From Paenibacillus qinlingensis (GTDB lineage Bacteria > Bacillota > Bacilli > Paenibacillales > NBRC-103111), in NCBI RefSeq assembly GCF_013204845.1, contig NZ_JABMKY010000023.1:62001-126000 (forward strand): a stretch of DNA of 64,000 nt. Direction: 5' to 3'. How positions within the stretch are numbered: position 1 is the first letter of the stretch; every line of letters starts with the position of its first letter. Positions 45,082-54,020 of the stretch are shown piece after piece. The position numbers and the translations under genes were made by a program. A model generated the notes under the pieces. It was not told the origin of the DNA. It saw only the letters and a program-made list of their open reading frames with translations, and searched no databases.

Positions 45082-45996
45082 TTGGCTCAACAAAAGAAAA
45101 ATGAACTTGTTACTGAGCAGAGAAATAAAAAGTCGTTGCACCTTGACCAACTGAGTATTGAAGAAATCGTAACTTTAATGAATGAGGAAGACCAAACGGT
45201 TGCCCTTTCGATCCAAGGCGCAATTCCTCAGATTTCTGCTGCTATTGCGGCCATTTCTGGAGCGTTGATCGCCGGTGGTCGACTCTTCTACATCGGAGCT
45301 GGAACAAGCGGACGTCTTGGGATTTTAGATGCTTCCGAATGTCCTCCGACATTCGGGGTAGAGGAGGATTTGGTAAACGGTCTCATTGCTGGCGGTGAAA
45401 AAGCGATTCGAGAATCCATCGAAAATGCGGAAGATGATGAGCATGCAGGGTTGCTCGCTATTTCTGAAGTTGTCAGATCAGGGGATGTTGTTGTTGGGAT
45501 TACAGCCAGTGGAACGGCCCGTTATGTGATTGGCGCCATCCGTGAAGCGAATCGACTTGGTTTAACGACGGTTGGCATTAGTTGCAATCAGGATACCCAG
45601 CTGAGTACCCTTGTAACATATCCGATTGAAGTCCCTGTCGGGCCGGAAATAATTACGGGATCGACACGCTTAAAAGCGGGGACGGCACAAAAAATGGTGC
45701 TGAATATGATCTCTTCCACGACGATGATTCGAATGGGTAAGGTCTACGGCAATCTCATGGTTAATGTTCAGGCTACCAATCACAAGTTAAGAGAACGTAC
45801 GGTTAGAATTATACAAGAAGCAACGGGCACTGATGAAGAAAGGGCACGTCAAACTGTAATTGATGCGAAAGGCGATGCAAGAGTGGCTATTTTGATGGAG
45901 ATGTTTAGCGTTAGCCAGCAGAAAGCCTTGGATGTACTCCTACAAGTACGAAATCATTTCGGTGATGCCGTGAAGCTGCTTCAACAAAGTCAATGA
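45082..45996 (+). CDS. murQ: N-acetylmuramic acid 6-phosphate etherase
   Basis: A 304-residue SIS-domain enzyme, matching the usual MurQ length. It cleaves the lactyl ether of MurNAc-6-phosphate to GlcNAc-6-phosphate and D-lactate. The phosphosugar pocket is YIGAGTSGRLGILDASECPPTFG (about 72-94), with the catalytic Glu expected in the LDASECPP phrase, and the GSTRLKAGTAQK motif is intact. TTG 45,082 lies 7 nt after AGGAGG. Its place after an ABC importer instead of a MurP-type PTS means the sugar arrives unphosphorylated, so a kinase is needed. No kinase gene is in this window. Confidence 0.95.
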   Translation: MAQQKKNELVTEQRNKKSLHLDQLSIEEIVTLMNEEDQTVALSIQGAIPQISAAIAAISGALIAGGRLFYIGAGTSGRLGILDASECPPTFGVEEDLVNGLIAGGEKAIRESIENAEDDEHAGLLAISEVVRSGDVVVGITASGTARYVIGAIREANRLGLTTVGISCNQDTQLSTLVTYPIEVPVGPEIITGSTRLKAGTAQKMVLNMISSTTMIRMGKVYGNLMVNVQATNHKLRERTVRIIQEATGTDEERARQTVIDAKGDARVAILMEMFSVSQQKALDVLLQVRNHFGDAVKLLQQSQ

Positions 45997-46018
45997 AAAT
46001 AGATCTTAAACTCGAATA

Positions 46019-46071
46019 AAAAGGCTGAGCCCCGAAGCAATTCTTTCTTCGGAATGCTCAGCCTTTTTTCT
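46019..46071 (+). terminator. Rho-independent terminator
   Basis: AAAGGCTGAGC...CCGAAG and CTTCGG...GCTCAGCCTTTTTT form a long stem with T tail, ending the murQ operon. Confidence 0.95.
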
Positions 46072-46211
46072 AATCCTATCAGCTCATTATTGTTCTGTGT
46101 AAGTGGAAGGGCTGTTGTCTTTAACGGTTCATCATGGAATGGAAATAGGCTTGTCAGGGTGACTATGTTAAAATGTTAATAAATTTATGAAGATGCTGGA
46201 GGATAATGATG

Positions 46212-47480
46212 ATGAATGAACGCAACTGGGCTGGTAATTATACGTACAGCGCCTCGGAAATTCATGTTCCCGCGAACATAGAAGAGGTACAAGCATTAGT
46301 GGCTAGCAGTCAACAAATCAAGGTGCTGGGCACGCGCCATTCGTTCAATGGCATCGCGGACTGTACGGAAAGCTTGATCTCGCTTCAGAAGCTGAATCGT
46401 GTGATCTCGCTTGATCGAACGAACCATAGAGTAACCATAGAGGCCGGTATTCGCTATGGTGAATTAGGCGAGTATCTTCATGCGAATGGGTATGCGCTGC
46501 ACAATCTCGCATCTTTACCTCATATTACAGTCGCAGGCGCATGCGCCACGGCTACACATGGTTCTGGTGATCGGCATGGCAACTTGGCGACCGCTGTTTA
46601 TGCGATGGAAGTGGTCATTGCGGATGGGAGTATCGCACTGTTCTCACGTGAGCATGAAGATGGTCGTCTTGCCGGTGCAGCCGTTGGACTAGGCGGATTA
46701 GGTGTCGTTACGAAAATCACCTTGGATGTAGTCCCATCCTTTCAGATGTATCAACATGTGTACGACAATGTGCCATTAGCGCAGCTTGAAGCGCACTTCG
46801 ACGATATTTTCTCCAGTGGCTATAGTGTCAGCCTATTCACAAAATGGCAGGCATCTGCATTTAATCAACTGTGGAAGAAACAGGTAATCAAGGATTCCGC
46901 CGACGCCGCTGTGCAGGTGGAACCGGAATTGTACGGAGCCAAGCTCGCAGACGCACATCGTCATCCCGTGCCAGGCCACACCTCCGAGAATTGCAGTGAA
47001 CAGATGGGAATACCAGGGCCTTGGCATGAACGGATGCCGCACTTCCGGATGGATTTCACGCCTAGTGCAGGAGAAGAATTGCAGAGCGAATACTACGTGC
47101 CCCGACAACATGCGTATGCGGCACTATGTGCACTCGACAGTATGAAAGAGCTCATCTCGCCACTGCTTTATGTTTCTGAGGTACGTACAATTGCGGCAGA
47201 TGATTTGTGGATGAGTCCCTGCTATAAGCAGGAGATGGTAGCTTTTCATTTTACATGGAAGCCGAATTGGGAAGCTGTTAAACAAGTCCTGCCTATCATT
47301 GAAGGGCATCTCGAACCTTTTCAAGTTCGACCGCATTGGGGGAAGCTGTTCACGATGTCACCGGACCGCGTGCAGTCGCAGTATGAGAAGCTGCCTGAGT
47401 TTCAACAACTGCTTCGTCAGTGTGATCCGCATGGCAAGTTCCGCAATGACTTCTTGAAAACGTACATCTTAGGAGACTAA
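46212..47480 (+). CDS. FAD-dependent alditol (xylitol) oxidase-like protein
   Basis: A 422-residue flavoprotein of the VAO/ALO class. The N-terminal FAD domain has GTRHSFNGIADC, where His43 corresponds to the histidine that covalently holds FAD in alditol oxidase, and CATATHGSGDRHGNLATAVYA. The C-terminal ALO-type region ends RPHWGKLFTM...FRNDFLKTYI. These enzymes oxidise sugar alcohols such as xylitol and sorbitol with release of H2O2, or aldonolactones. Three in-frame ATGs are close together; 46,212 has GGAGG 9 nt upstream. It overlaps the Shine-Dalgarno of the next gene and is probably co-transcribed with it. Confidence 0.85.
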   Translation: MNERNWAGNYTYSASEIHVPANIEEVQALVASSQQIKVLGTRHSFNGIADCTESLISLQKLNRVISLDRTNHRVTIEAGIRYGELGEYLHANGYALHNLASLPHITVAGACATATHGSGDRHGNLATAVYAMEVVIADGSIALFSREHEDGRLAGAAVGLGGLGVVTKITLDVVPSFQMYQHVYDNVPLAQLEAHFDDIFSSGYSVSLFTKWQASAFNQLWKKQVIKDSADAAVQVEPELYGAKLADAHRHPVPGHTSENCSEQMGIPGPWHERMPHFRMDFTPSAGEELQSEYYVPRQHAYAALCALDSMKELISPLLYVSEVRTIAADDLWMSPCYKQEMVAFHFTWKPNWEAVKQVLPIIEGHLEPFQVRPHWGKLFTMSPDRVQSQYEKLPEFQQLLRQCDPHGKFRNDFLKTYILGD

Positions 47481-47482
47481 TG

Positions 47483-48139
47483 ATGCTAAGAATCGGATGC
47501 TTCCATGCCCATCATTCCAATATTGAACATATTGACAATGCCCTGCGCAGTTTGAATGTGGAGCTCATTCATTATGTAGATCCTGGCCTGGATCGGATCA
47601 AGCTGGATGCGGATTTCACGACCGAAATGGCTCAAAAGAAAGTACTCGACACACTGAATTGGATAGCCAACAGCCATGTAGATGCAATTTTAATAACTTG
47701 CACTTTTTTTACAGCCATTTATAAGGAAGACGTTCATCGCTTTCCGATCCCGATTATCCCAATCGATGATCCGCTGTTCGGAGAGATCTGTCAGCTCAAT
47801 CAGCCTACGATTGTTGCTTTCACCAATCCGAGCACCGTACAAGGAACGATGAACCAGTTATCTCTTTACGCCGCTAAAAAGGGGATTCCGATAGAAGCAT
47901 CGCCCGTCCTTCTGGCGAATACCTTTGAGCTCATCATGCAGGGGAAAAAGAGTGAATACATCGAAGCTGTCACAGATGGGTTGATCCAAGTGATCGAGGC
48001 GAATCCAACGAAGCGCGTGGTTGCCGCGCAGCTTTCGATGGTGCCAGCTGCCCAGCTTGCGGAGAGGCAAACGAAGCGTGTTGTTGGAAACCAACTCGTT
48101 TCATTAGCTGCGTATCTGAAAGAGGTTTTAGCTGTATAA
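47483..48139 (+). CDS. Asp/Glu/hydantoin racemase-superfamily protein
   Basis: A 218-residue cytoplasmic protein. Fold motifs include HIDNALRSLNVELIHYVDPGL, the first catalytic Cys in AILITCTFF (Cys73) and IPIIPIDDPLFGEICQL. The second Cys of true racemases is replaced by Ala-Gln in VVAAQLSMVPAA, so classic two-base racemisation is doubtful; decarboxylase- or isomerase-like chemistry is possible. ATG 47,483 lies 7 nt after AGGAG. It follows the alditol oxidase gene directly. The substrate is unknown. Confidence 0.75.
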   Translation: MLRIGCFHAHHSNIEHIDNALRSLNVELIHYVDPGLDRIKLDADFTTEMAQKKVLDTLNWIANSHVDAILITCTFFTAIYKEDVHRFPIPIIPIDDPLFGEICQLNQPTIVAFTNPSTVQGTMNQLSLYAAKKGIPIEASPVLLANTFELIMQGKKSEYIEAVTDGLIQVIEANPTKRVVAAQLSMVPAAQLAERQTKRVVGNQLVSLAAYLKEVLAV

Positions 48140-48279
48140 GTTGTCCTGAGTTAAATGAAAAGAGGGTGTCCCAAAAGACAAACCTGAGAAAAGGAAACGA
48201 GGATACGGGGTAGGATTGTAGCTGGTTGGATGGTGGTTTGTGGCTTGCGAACGTAAGGTGACTGCCGATTCGTGTTTAG

Positions 48280-48480
48280 ATGTATACACTACAGCTAATT
48301 TGCTCGAATCTGATGTATTTTCGCGATTAGATGGAAAAAGTACATTTAATTGGTATCTCATTTGAAAAATCGAGCAAATTGAAGGAATATAACTACAGGA
48401 AATACAGTTGTTCTTTCAAATTCGAGAAATCAGCTTCAAATAGATGGAGAAAATCCAGTAATATTGCACGAGGCAGATTT
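48280..48480. repeat. degenerate intergenic repeat cluster
   Basis: Phrases such as TTAGATGGAAAAAGTACATTTAATT, ATAACTACAGGAAATACAG and AAATAGATGGAGAAAATCC recur with spacing near 50-60 bp. They resemble the units near 10.36 and 54.9 kb. The frame open at 48,331-48,528 is not accepted as a gene because it lies in these repeats and lacks a good ribosome binding site. Confidence 0.45.
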
Positions 48481-48501
48481 ATTAACTCATCCGTTATTAA
48501 C

Positions 48502-48555
48502 AAAAAGAGGCTGTTTCAAAAAGTCTGAATGGACTTTGAGACAGCCTCTTTTTTG
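48502..48555. terminator. strong bidirectional terminator
   Basis: AAAAAGAGGCTGTTTCAAAAAGTC and GACTTTGAGACAGCCTCTTTTTT form a long stem with one mismatch. It sits between the convergent racemase-like and beta-propeller genes. Confidence 0.95.
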
Positions 48556-48561
48556 AATTGC

Positions 48562-50898
48562 TTACGGGATGACTACCGTATGCTTTTCTTGCAGTGTAGT
48601 AAGATCATTCGCTTTAATGAATCCGTTCGACACGGTATACAGGGTGTCGCCGATATAAAGAACGCGCTGCACCTGTTTATCACCGGCATAGAAATGCTGA
48701 CCCGCCTTACTCAGATCTTCCTGCGAGAGATGGGTGATGCCGCCGCGGAACTGGAACCCTTTTTCCAAATCAAGGTTGTAAACGTACGCCCCCTGGAAAG
48801 CAAAGCTGCCATATGCGCTAGCTGAATTCTTCGAATTGGCGGCCGCTGGGTCAAGTTTCATCACCGTAACTGGGAAGGAAAGTAGGTTTTTCTCCTTGGA
48901 AAAGAGCAGGGCACGGTGATTATTCAGCAACTCCGAGTCGGTTCCACGATCCCCAATCAACTGAGTAAATTTCTCCTTCGGATTATTCACATCAGAGACA
49001 TCGAACAGGGCTACTTTCATGCCTTGATAATAGGCGATCGATTGTGAGCCTGCCGCATTTTTGTTGTCAACCTCAACCGTATCCTTGCCGAAGCCAATAA
49101 TGTGGTTTTCGTCGTAGGGATGCAGATAGTTGCTGTAACCAGGGATCTTTAATGCCCCTAACAATTTCGGCTGATCGGGTTGTTTAAGGTCTAAGACGAA
49201 TAGCGGGTCCGTATTTTTAAAAGTAACCATATAAGCGCGGTCGCCCATGAAACGGGTAGAATAGATGCGCTCGCCTGGCGCGATGTTTAAGATCTTGCCT
49301 ACTTCTTTCATGTTCGCGTCAAGGATGTAGACGTGGTTTTTCGATGTGCCTTCGTCTGTGCGCCAGACTTCTCCTGTGGTCGTAGCAAGACGGAAGTGTC
49401 CGTTATGCTCATCCATCGAGAATTGATTAAGCAGATGACCAGGCACTTTGCCGGTGTTTTTATATACAGCTTTTCCAGTGTTCAGCCCGAATTGATAAAG
49501 AATTGTCTCCTGCTTCTGATCCTCGTAGGTTGTGGCAGCGACGTAGAGGTTTTCTTCGGACGCGTAGACATTCTGACCCGACCCGAGGTACGAGGTAACA
49601 TTCATCGTCTGTGTCAGATCGTTCAGGTTAAGACTTCCGACGAGCACATAGTTAGGTTCAAGAGCTTTGGGCAAATAGTAGATTTGATCTAACGGAATTG
49701 AAGTGAATGAATCTCCTGCCGAGGAATCTCGGTAAGCTGGGGCTAGTTCTTTTTTGGCATCATCCGTATTCGTCTTTTCACGGTAGTAATAGTAATTGAC
49801 ATATTTATTAGCTATAAAATAAAGCGATGTCCCGATTTTACGAGAAGAAATATAGTTGCCTTCAAGCTCAACTTCTTTAAGTAACTTCAGGTTACTTCGA
49901 TCGTTGAGATCGTAAACCATAACCTTCGTCGTTGCCTGGGAGCGGATAGGTGAAATCATTCTCTTGTCTACAATGCTGATACTACTGCTACTGCTGCTCG
50001 CGGCCTCATTATATGGCACAGGTCTGAGGTTTTGATAGGATTGCCCAACAACGATTAGATGCGAATCGTCAACGTAGATTTCACTGGGTTGGAACTGCGT
50101 GCTTGCGGTGTTTGCGGTTTTGGGGAAATCAAGTATACTCAGCACTTTCATCTCATCTGCGGGATACGCTTGAGTGACGACAATCCGCTGCTTATTTACG
50201 GTATAGATGTACGTTCCATCTGACTTGACGACATCCGATTCATCCACCCCTTGCACTTGTACATTCGTTCCTGAGTACTCGGGTGACACGGATTTGGCCG
50301 AGTCTTGGACCGCAACACTAGCACTGCCGGGGGGAGCTGGCGCTGAGGAAGTAGTGAGAGATTGCTTCGTCATGACAACATTTGCGTGTGATCCGCTGCT
50401 TTCATTCTGCGTTAACAGTGTAACCAAGTGGTCATAAGTACCGACAACCGGTAAGCTATCCGTTTGCCTGGTGATGTTTACGGAACTGGTTGCTGAATCC
50501 CAGCGAACAACATGATTAACGCTTTCCATAAAGAAACGCAGCGGGACGTAGAGAGAGTCACTTACGATTTGCGTGGTACCGTTCATGGTTGTTGCTTGGC
50601 CGTTAACATAGGCATGGTCGGATTGTATCGGCAGCTTCAGCTCGTACCCATCGCGTGTAACAACAGCAGCTCGTTCAGCTTCATTCCAGGTTACTTCCAT
50701 GTCCAAAGCGGTTGCAAGATCGCGAACAGGTGCCATTAGAATGCCATCCATCATGCGAGGCTGCTGAGAGAAAGCGATGGGTTGGCCTTCCAGCTTGACG
50801 AGCGTATTTTGACCAGCATTCGTAGAGACAGGCGTAAAAGCGGATGTTAAGAGGATCGCGGTCGTTAGGAGGCCTATGTCCAAAACCTTTTTCTTCAT
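48562..50898 (-). CDS. secreted beta-propeller protein with copper-amine-oxidase-like stalk domain
   Basis: A 778-residue exported protein. A signal peptide (about 1-28) is followed by a copper-amine-oxidase N-terminal-like domain (about 35-148; PVRDLATALDMEVTWNEAE, YVPLRFFMESVNHVVRWD), common in Bacillales envelope proteins and not itself catalytic. The rest (about 200-778) matches the C-terminal beta-propeller family distantly related to WD40 (GVDESDVVKSDGTYIYTVNK, ERIYSTRFMGDRAYMVTFK). ATG 50,898 follows AAAGGATG. Probably a cell-wall or extracellular binding protein; function is not known. Confidence 0.83.
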   Translation of the reverse strand: MKKKVLDIGLLTTAILLTSAFTPVSTNAGQNTLVKLEGQPIAFSQQPRMMDGILMAPVRDLATALDMEVTWNEAERAAVVTRDGYELKLPIQSDHAYVNGQATTMNGTTQIVSDSLYVPLRFFMESVNHVVRWDSATSSVNITRQTDSLPVVGTYDHLVTLLTQNESSGSHANVVMTKQSLTTSSAPAPPGSASVAVQDSAKSVSPEYSGTNVQVQGVDESDVVKSDGTYIYTVNKQRIVVTQAYPADEMKVLSILDFPKTANTASTQFQPSEIYVDDSHLIVVGQSYQNLRPVPYNEAASSSSSSISIVDKRMISPIRSQATTKVMVYDLNDRSNLKLLKEVELEGNYISSRKIGTSLYFIANKYVNYYYYREKTNTDDAKKELAPAYRDSSAGDSFTSIPLDQIYYLPKALEPNYVLVGSLNLNDLTQTMNVTSYLGSGQNVYASEENLYVAATTYEDQKQETILYQFGLNTGKAVYKNTGKVPGHLLNQFSMDEHNGHFRLATTTGEVWRTDEGTSKNHVYILDANMKEVGKILNIAPGERIYSTRFMGDRAYMVTFKNTDPLFVLDLKQPDQPKLLGALKIPGYSNYLHPYDENHIIGFGKDTVEVDNKNAAGSQSIAYYQGMKVALFDVSDVNNPKEKFTQLIGDRGTDSELLNNHRALLFSKEKNLLSFPVTVMKLDPAAANSKNSASAYGSFAFQGAYVYNLDLEKGFQFRGGITHLSQEDLSKAGQHFYAGDKQVQRVLYIGDTLYTVSNGFIKANDLTTLQEKHTVVIP

Positions 50899-51281
50899 CT
50901 AGCTCATCCTTTGCTAAGTTATTGTAGGTTTCCATTATTTTTATCTGTATCCACTAAACGGATGGTATTGAAGATTTGTTGCATGAAATTGGAAATATTT
51001 CTCTGAAAGAGGTTGGAGGCTATTATCGTGCTGATCGGCTTTTGCAATCTTGCTTTCTAGTAGAGACTCCCTTACAAGGCCAGCTAGGTTTGGATATACT
51101 GTGTGTATAAGAGAGGCTGCTAAAGATGGAGCCAGCGCTGCGTTTGGTGTGAGCTGCGAAACGATGTTTATGGATAAGAACACATGTCCAGTCGTTTTGT
51201 GCTACGCTAAAGCAAGAGACAGAAGGAAATGAGGGATCGGCGATAGATGATACCCTAGAAAGGTGGCTGCCGCTAGATAAA
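50899..51281. other. divergent intergenic region with possible promoter
   Basis: No convincing gene. A possible promoter facing right is TTACAA (51,072-51,077), 17 bp, TATACT (51,095-51,100). The frame of the AraC gene stays open leftwards to 51,153 but contains no ATG, GTG or TTG in that stretch. Confidence 0.4.
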
Positions 51282-52859
51282 GTGGCGCTTAGGCTGCTTC
51301 AGATTCATTATCATCGTTTGGACACGGATGGATTCATCAAGCTGCAGATTCCGCATGCCTATAGAATGCTTCTTATCCTAGGCGGAGAAGGCAAATGTAT
51401 GGTGGATGGCGAGTGGATTCCTCTTCAACGGGGGAGCTGCTGCCTACTGCGTCCAGGGACATATACGGCTGCCAGCGTGAGCACAGGAGAAGGATTGGCC
51501 TGGTACGATTTCACCTTCGAGGCTTTTCCTTACGACCAGAAGCCGGTAGGCAGTTCAGGAGATGCGGGCCAAGGAGACAAAGTGTGGTGCGGCGTTATCC
51601 CAGAGCATTCGCTGGCTCAAGCAGTAGATCTCGCCAAGCGACTGTATATGGAGCGCGATAACCAAGAGCGCGTTGAACGGTTCCGTTTAAATGTAGTTTT
51701 TCAAGAGCTCCTTTACTGGGTGATGAAGGATTTGGGCAACGAAGCTGTCGGACAAGCGAAGGAGCGAATTACCCGAATAATCGACTATATGGAGCGTCAT
51801 TTCCAGGATAATCTTACACGCGACATGCTTGCGCAAATGGCTGGTATGAGCCCTGAATATTTCTCCCGTATATTCAGGAAAGAGACTGGCAGGACGCTAG
51901 GCGAGTATTTGACGAACATTCGCATCAATCATGCCAAACGCGAGTTGATTCGAGGTCAAGCGTCGATTGGTTGGATCGCAGAATATGCCGGTTATGGCGA
52001 GCAGTACTATTTTAGCCGCAAATTCAAGCAAGAGGTTGGCATGTCGCCTACAGTCTATATGGAGAAACAAAGAAACCATGTGGCATGCCTGTTCCCGCCG
52101 TATGTAGACCATATGCTAGCATTGGGGGTTACCCCTTACGCTACTATGATGGATAGAGTACACCCCTTGTCGTCCCAAGTGCAACGATCCATTCATTTAG
52201 GAGAGCAGGAAGCTGAGCTAGGCGAACGTAATCTGAGCCAACTGCTGCAGATTGAGCCGGATTTGATTCTTTGCAGCCAATACATTGATCCGAAGCTGGA
52301 AGCCAGGCTGAATCGAATCGCACCGACGTTTACGATCTCGTATAAACAGGAGTGGAGGCGCGTTTTGGGTGAAATTGCTGCTTTGCTGGGCAAATCGGAA
52401 GAGCTGGAAGAGGCGCTTTCCCGTTATGAACGCAAATGTCATGAAACATCGACACAGATCAAGTCAGCTATCGGTGAGCAAACGGTCGCCTTGCTGCGAA
52501 TCCATGCAGATCAAATTCGCTTGTATGGCGGGTCCAGGCATTCGTATACGGCACCTGTGCTGTATGGGGATTTGGGACTGAAGGCGCCAGATCTTGTGCG
52601 CCGACTGGCTTGGGACGATTACTGGGCAAGCGTATCGATCTCGCATCTTGCACAGCTCGATGCGGACCAACTGCTGCTTGTCGTCGATCCAGGTTGCGAG
52701 GAGCAGCTGCAGACGTTGATGGACAGCCGAAACTGGCATGACATACCAGCTGTGAAGCGAGGGAATATCTATCGCGCAGATTACTATACATGGATGAGCA
52801 GCGGCATTTTGATGAATACCATGAAGATGGAGGAAGCATTGCGATTCCTGGGACCATAG
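51282..52859 (+). CDS. AraC regulator fused to a siderophore-binding-protein domain (Btr-like)
   Basis: A 525-residue protein. An N-terminal AraC cupin-like domain (1-110) and two AraC helix-turn-helix motifs (about 175-260; TRDMLAQMAGMSPEYFSRIF, IGWIAEYAGYGEQYYFSRKF) are followed by a FecB/BtuF-type helical-backbone metal-receptor domain (about 265-525). The same layout occurs in Bacillus Btr, which activates siderophore uptake by sensing the ferric siderophore. Its C-terminal domain parallels the lipoprotein at 52,972. GTG 51,282 is the only usual start but has no Shine-Dalgarno, and the codons before it (TLERWLPLDK) look protein-like, so the true start is uncertain. Confidence 0.83.
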   Translation: MALRLLQIHYHRLDTDGFIKLQIPHAYRMLLILGGEGKCMVDGEWIPLQRGSCCLLRPGTYTAASVSTGEGLAWYDFTFEAFPYDQKPVGSSGDAGQGDKVWCGVIPEHSLAQAVDLAKRLYMERDNQERVERFRLNVVFQELLYWVMKDLGNEAVGQAKERITRIIDYMERHFQDNLTRDMLAQMAGMSPEYFSRIFRKETGRTLGEYLTNIRINHAKRELIRGQASIGWIAEYAGYGEQYYFSRKFKQEVGMSPTVYMEKQRNHVACLFPPYVDHMLALGVTPYATMMDRVHPLSSQVQRSIHLGEQEAELGERNLSQLLQIEPDLILCSQYIDPKLEARLNRIAPTFTISYKQEWRRVLGEIAALLGKSEELEEALSRYERKCHETSTQIKSAIGEQTVALLRIHADQIRLYGGSRHSYTAPVLYGDLGLKAPDLVRRLAWDDYWASVSISHLAQLDADQLLLVVDPGCEEQLQTLMDSRNWHDIPAVKRGNIYRADYYTWMSSGILMNTMKMEEALRFLGP

Positions 52860-52925
52860 ATGTCACAATTGTCCATCTCCATGAACGGTTTTGTCCTTGG
52901 CAGTCGAAGAGGATCACGATACAAT

Positions 52926-52940
52926 TGATAACGATTCTCA
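52926..52940. promoter_or_regulatory. Fur box
   Basis: TGATAACGATTCTCA matches the Bacillus-type 7-1-7 Fur box TGATAATNATTATCA at 12 of 14 defined positions and lies 32 bp before the siderophore-binding lipoprotein gene. This indicates repression when iron is sufficient. Confidence 0.8.
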
Positions 52941-52971
52941 GTATAGTAAGGCACAAGGAGTGGTAATCGAC

Positions 52972-53931
52972 ATGAAGAAAACTCGTTTATGGATGATGGG
53001 GGCACTAGCTGTCACATTGGGAGTATCGCTTACAGGTTGTGGGTCAAAGAATACGAATGCAGCGAACACTGCAACCGCGACGGTCAGCCCAAGTACTGTG
53101 AAGGAAACGGCGTCGGCCAAGCCTGCGGCTCAAGAGAAGACCGTTAAGGATGAGATCGGTCATGAAGTGAAGATTCCCGCTGATCCGAAGCGGATTCTCG
53201 GAATTTATTTGGAAGACGAACTGCTGTCGTTGGGCATTCAGCCGTTCAAGCAATCGAAGATCGGAACATGGAGCGGACAGGATTATCTGGGTCTTTCGAT
53301 ACCGGCCATCGATGTGAGTGGAAGTGTAGAAGCCGTATTGGAAGCGGCGCCTGATCTCATTTTGGAAAATGTATATGATGAGAAAAGGTATGGTCAATTT
53401 TCCAAAGTGGCTCCGATGTATGCCTTTAAAGACGCAAGAGCAGATTGGAGAGCGACGATTCGCACGTTAGGCGATCTGTTTGGCAAAACAGAGAAGTATG
53501 ACCAGAGAGCCAAGCAGGCTGGAGCGACCATCAAGCAAAAGATTGGCGATCAAACGATTGCAATCGTTCGTGTTCATACGAAAGAGTTCCGACTCTATGG
53601 GGGCCCAGGTTATGCCGGACCTGTTCTTTATCAAGATTTGGGGCTTACGCCATCGAAGCTTGTGAAAGAATTGATACTGGACAAGAATGGGAAAGTTGTG
53701 CCGATATCCTTGGAAATGATCCCTCAGTTGGATGCCGATCACATCTTTATTACAACGGATACAGGAGCAGAGGACAAGACCAAGGAATTGCTGGCTAATC
53801 CACTGTGGCAGAGTCTTCCGGCTGTCAAAAAGGGGCATGTGTATCAGGTTAATTTTGAAACATGGATGAAAAGCGGTCCAATCGCTGATGGCAAAAAGAT
53901 TGATGATGTGCTTGCTGCACTTACAAAATAA
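52972..53931 (+). CDS. ferric-siderophore-binding lipoprotein
   Basis: A 319-residue helical-backbone metal receptor. The lipobox LTGC gives Cys23, followed by an Ala/Thr/Ser tether. The fold is marked by VKIPADPKRILGIYLEDELLSLG, AAPDLILENVYDEKRYGQF and QLDADHIFITTD. ATG 52,972 follows AAGGAG; the frame open from 52,891 is disregarded. It delivers ferric siderophore to a FecCD-type permease, but none is encoded here, so it must use one from elsewhere. It pairs with the AraC-fused sensor just upstream and is under a Fur box. Confidence 0.9.
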   Translation: MKKTRLWMMGALAVTLGVSLTGCGSKNTNAANTATATVSPSTVKETASAKPAAQEKTVKDEIGHEVKIPADPKRILGIYLEDELLSLGIQPFKQSKIGTWSGQDYLGLSIPAIDVSGSVEAVLEAAPDLILENVYDEKRYGQFSKVAPMYAFKDARADWRATIRTLGDLFGKTEKYDQRAKQAGATIKQKIGDQTIAIVRVHTKEFRLYGGPGYAGPVLYQDLGLTPSKLVKELILDKNGKVVPISLEMIPQLDADHIFITTDTGAEDKTKELLANPLWQSLPAVKKGHVYQVNFETWMKSGPIADGKKIDDVLAALTK

Positions 53932-53942
53932 GCGTTGCCCTA

Positions 53943-53989
53943 AAGGCTGTTTCTTCAGCAGTGTTCATCTGCCGGAGGGACAGCCTTCT
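53943..53989 (+). terminator. terminator-like hairpin after the siderophore gene
   Basis: AAGGCTGT (53,943-53,950) and ACAGCCTT (53,980-53,987) bracket a long loop; the T tail is short (CTTCTC). Confidence 0.5.
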
Positions 53990-54008
53990 CACGTTGCAGG
54001 TCATGTTA

Positions 54009-54014
54009 TATAAT
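54009..54014 (+). promoter_or_regulatory. -10 element placing transcription start at the ATG
   Basis: TATAAT at 54,009-54,014 ends 7 nt before the ATG at 54,021. With a weak -35 TTCTCA (53,986-53,991, 17-bp spacer), transcription would start at or next to the initiation codon. Confidence 0.4.
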
Positions 54015-54020
54015 TGTGAT

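Noticed and set aside
48331..48528. A possible 65-codon gene
   Set aside because: It lies in a degenerate intergenic repeat region, has no good ribosome binding site and runs into the terminator.
50941..51232. Short frames on both strands before the AraC-fusion gene
   Set aside because: No recognisable motif or good start; the region is the divergent promoter area.
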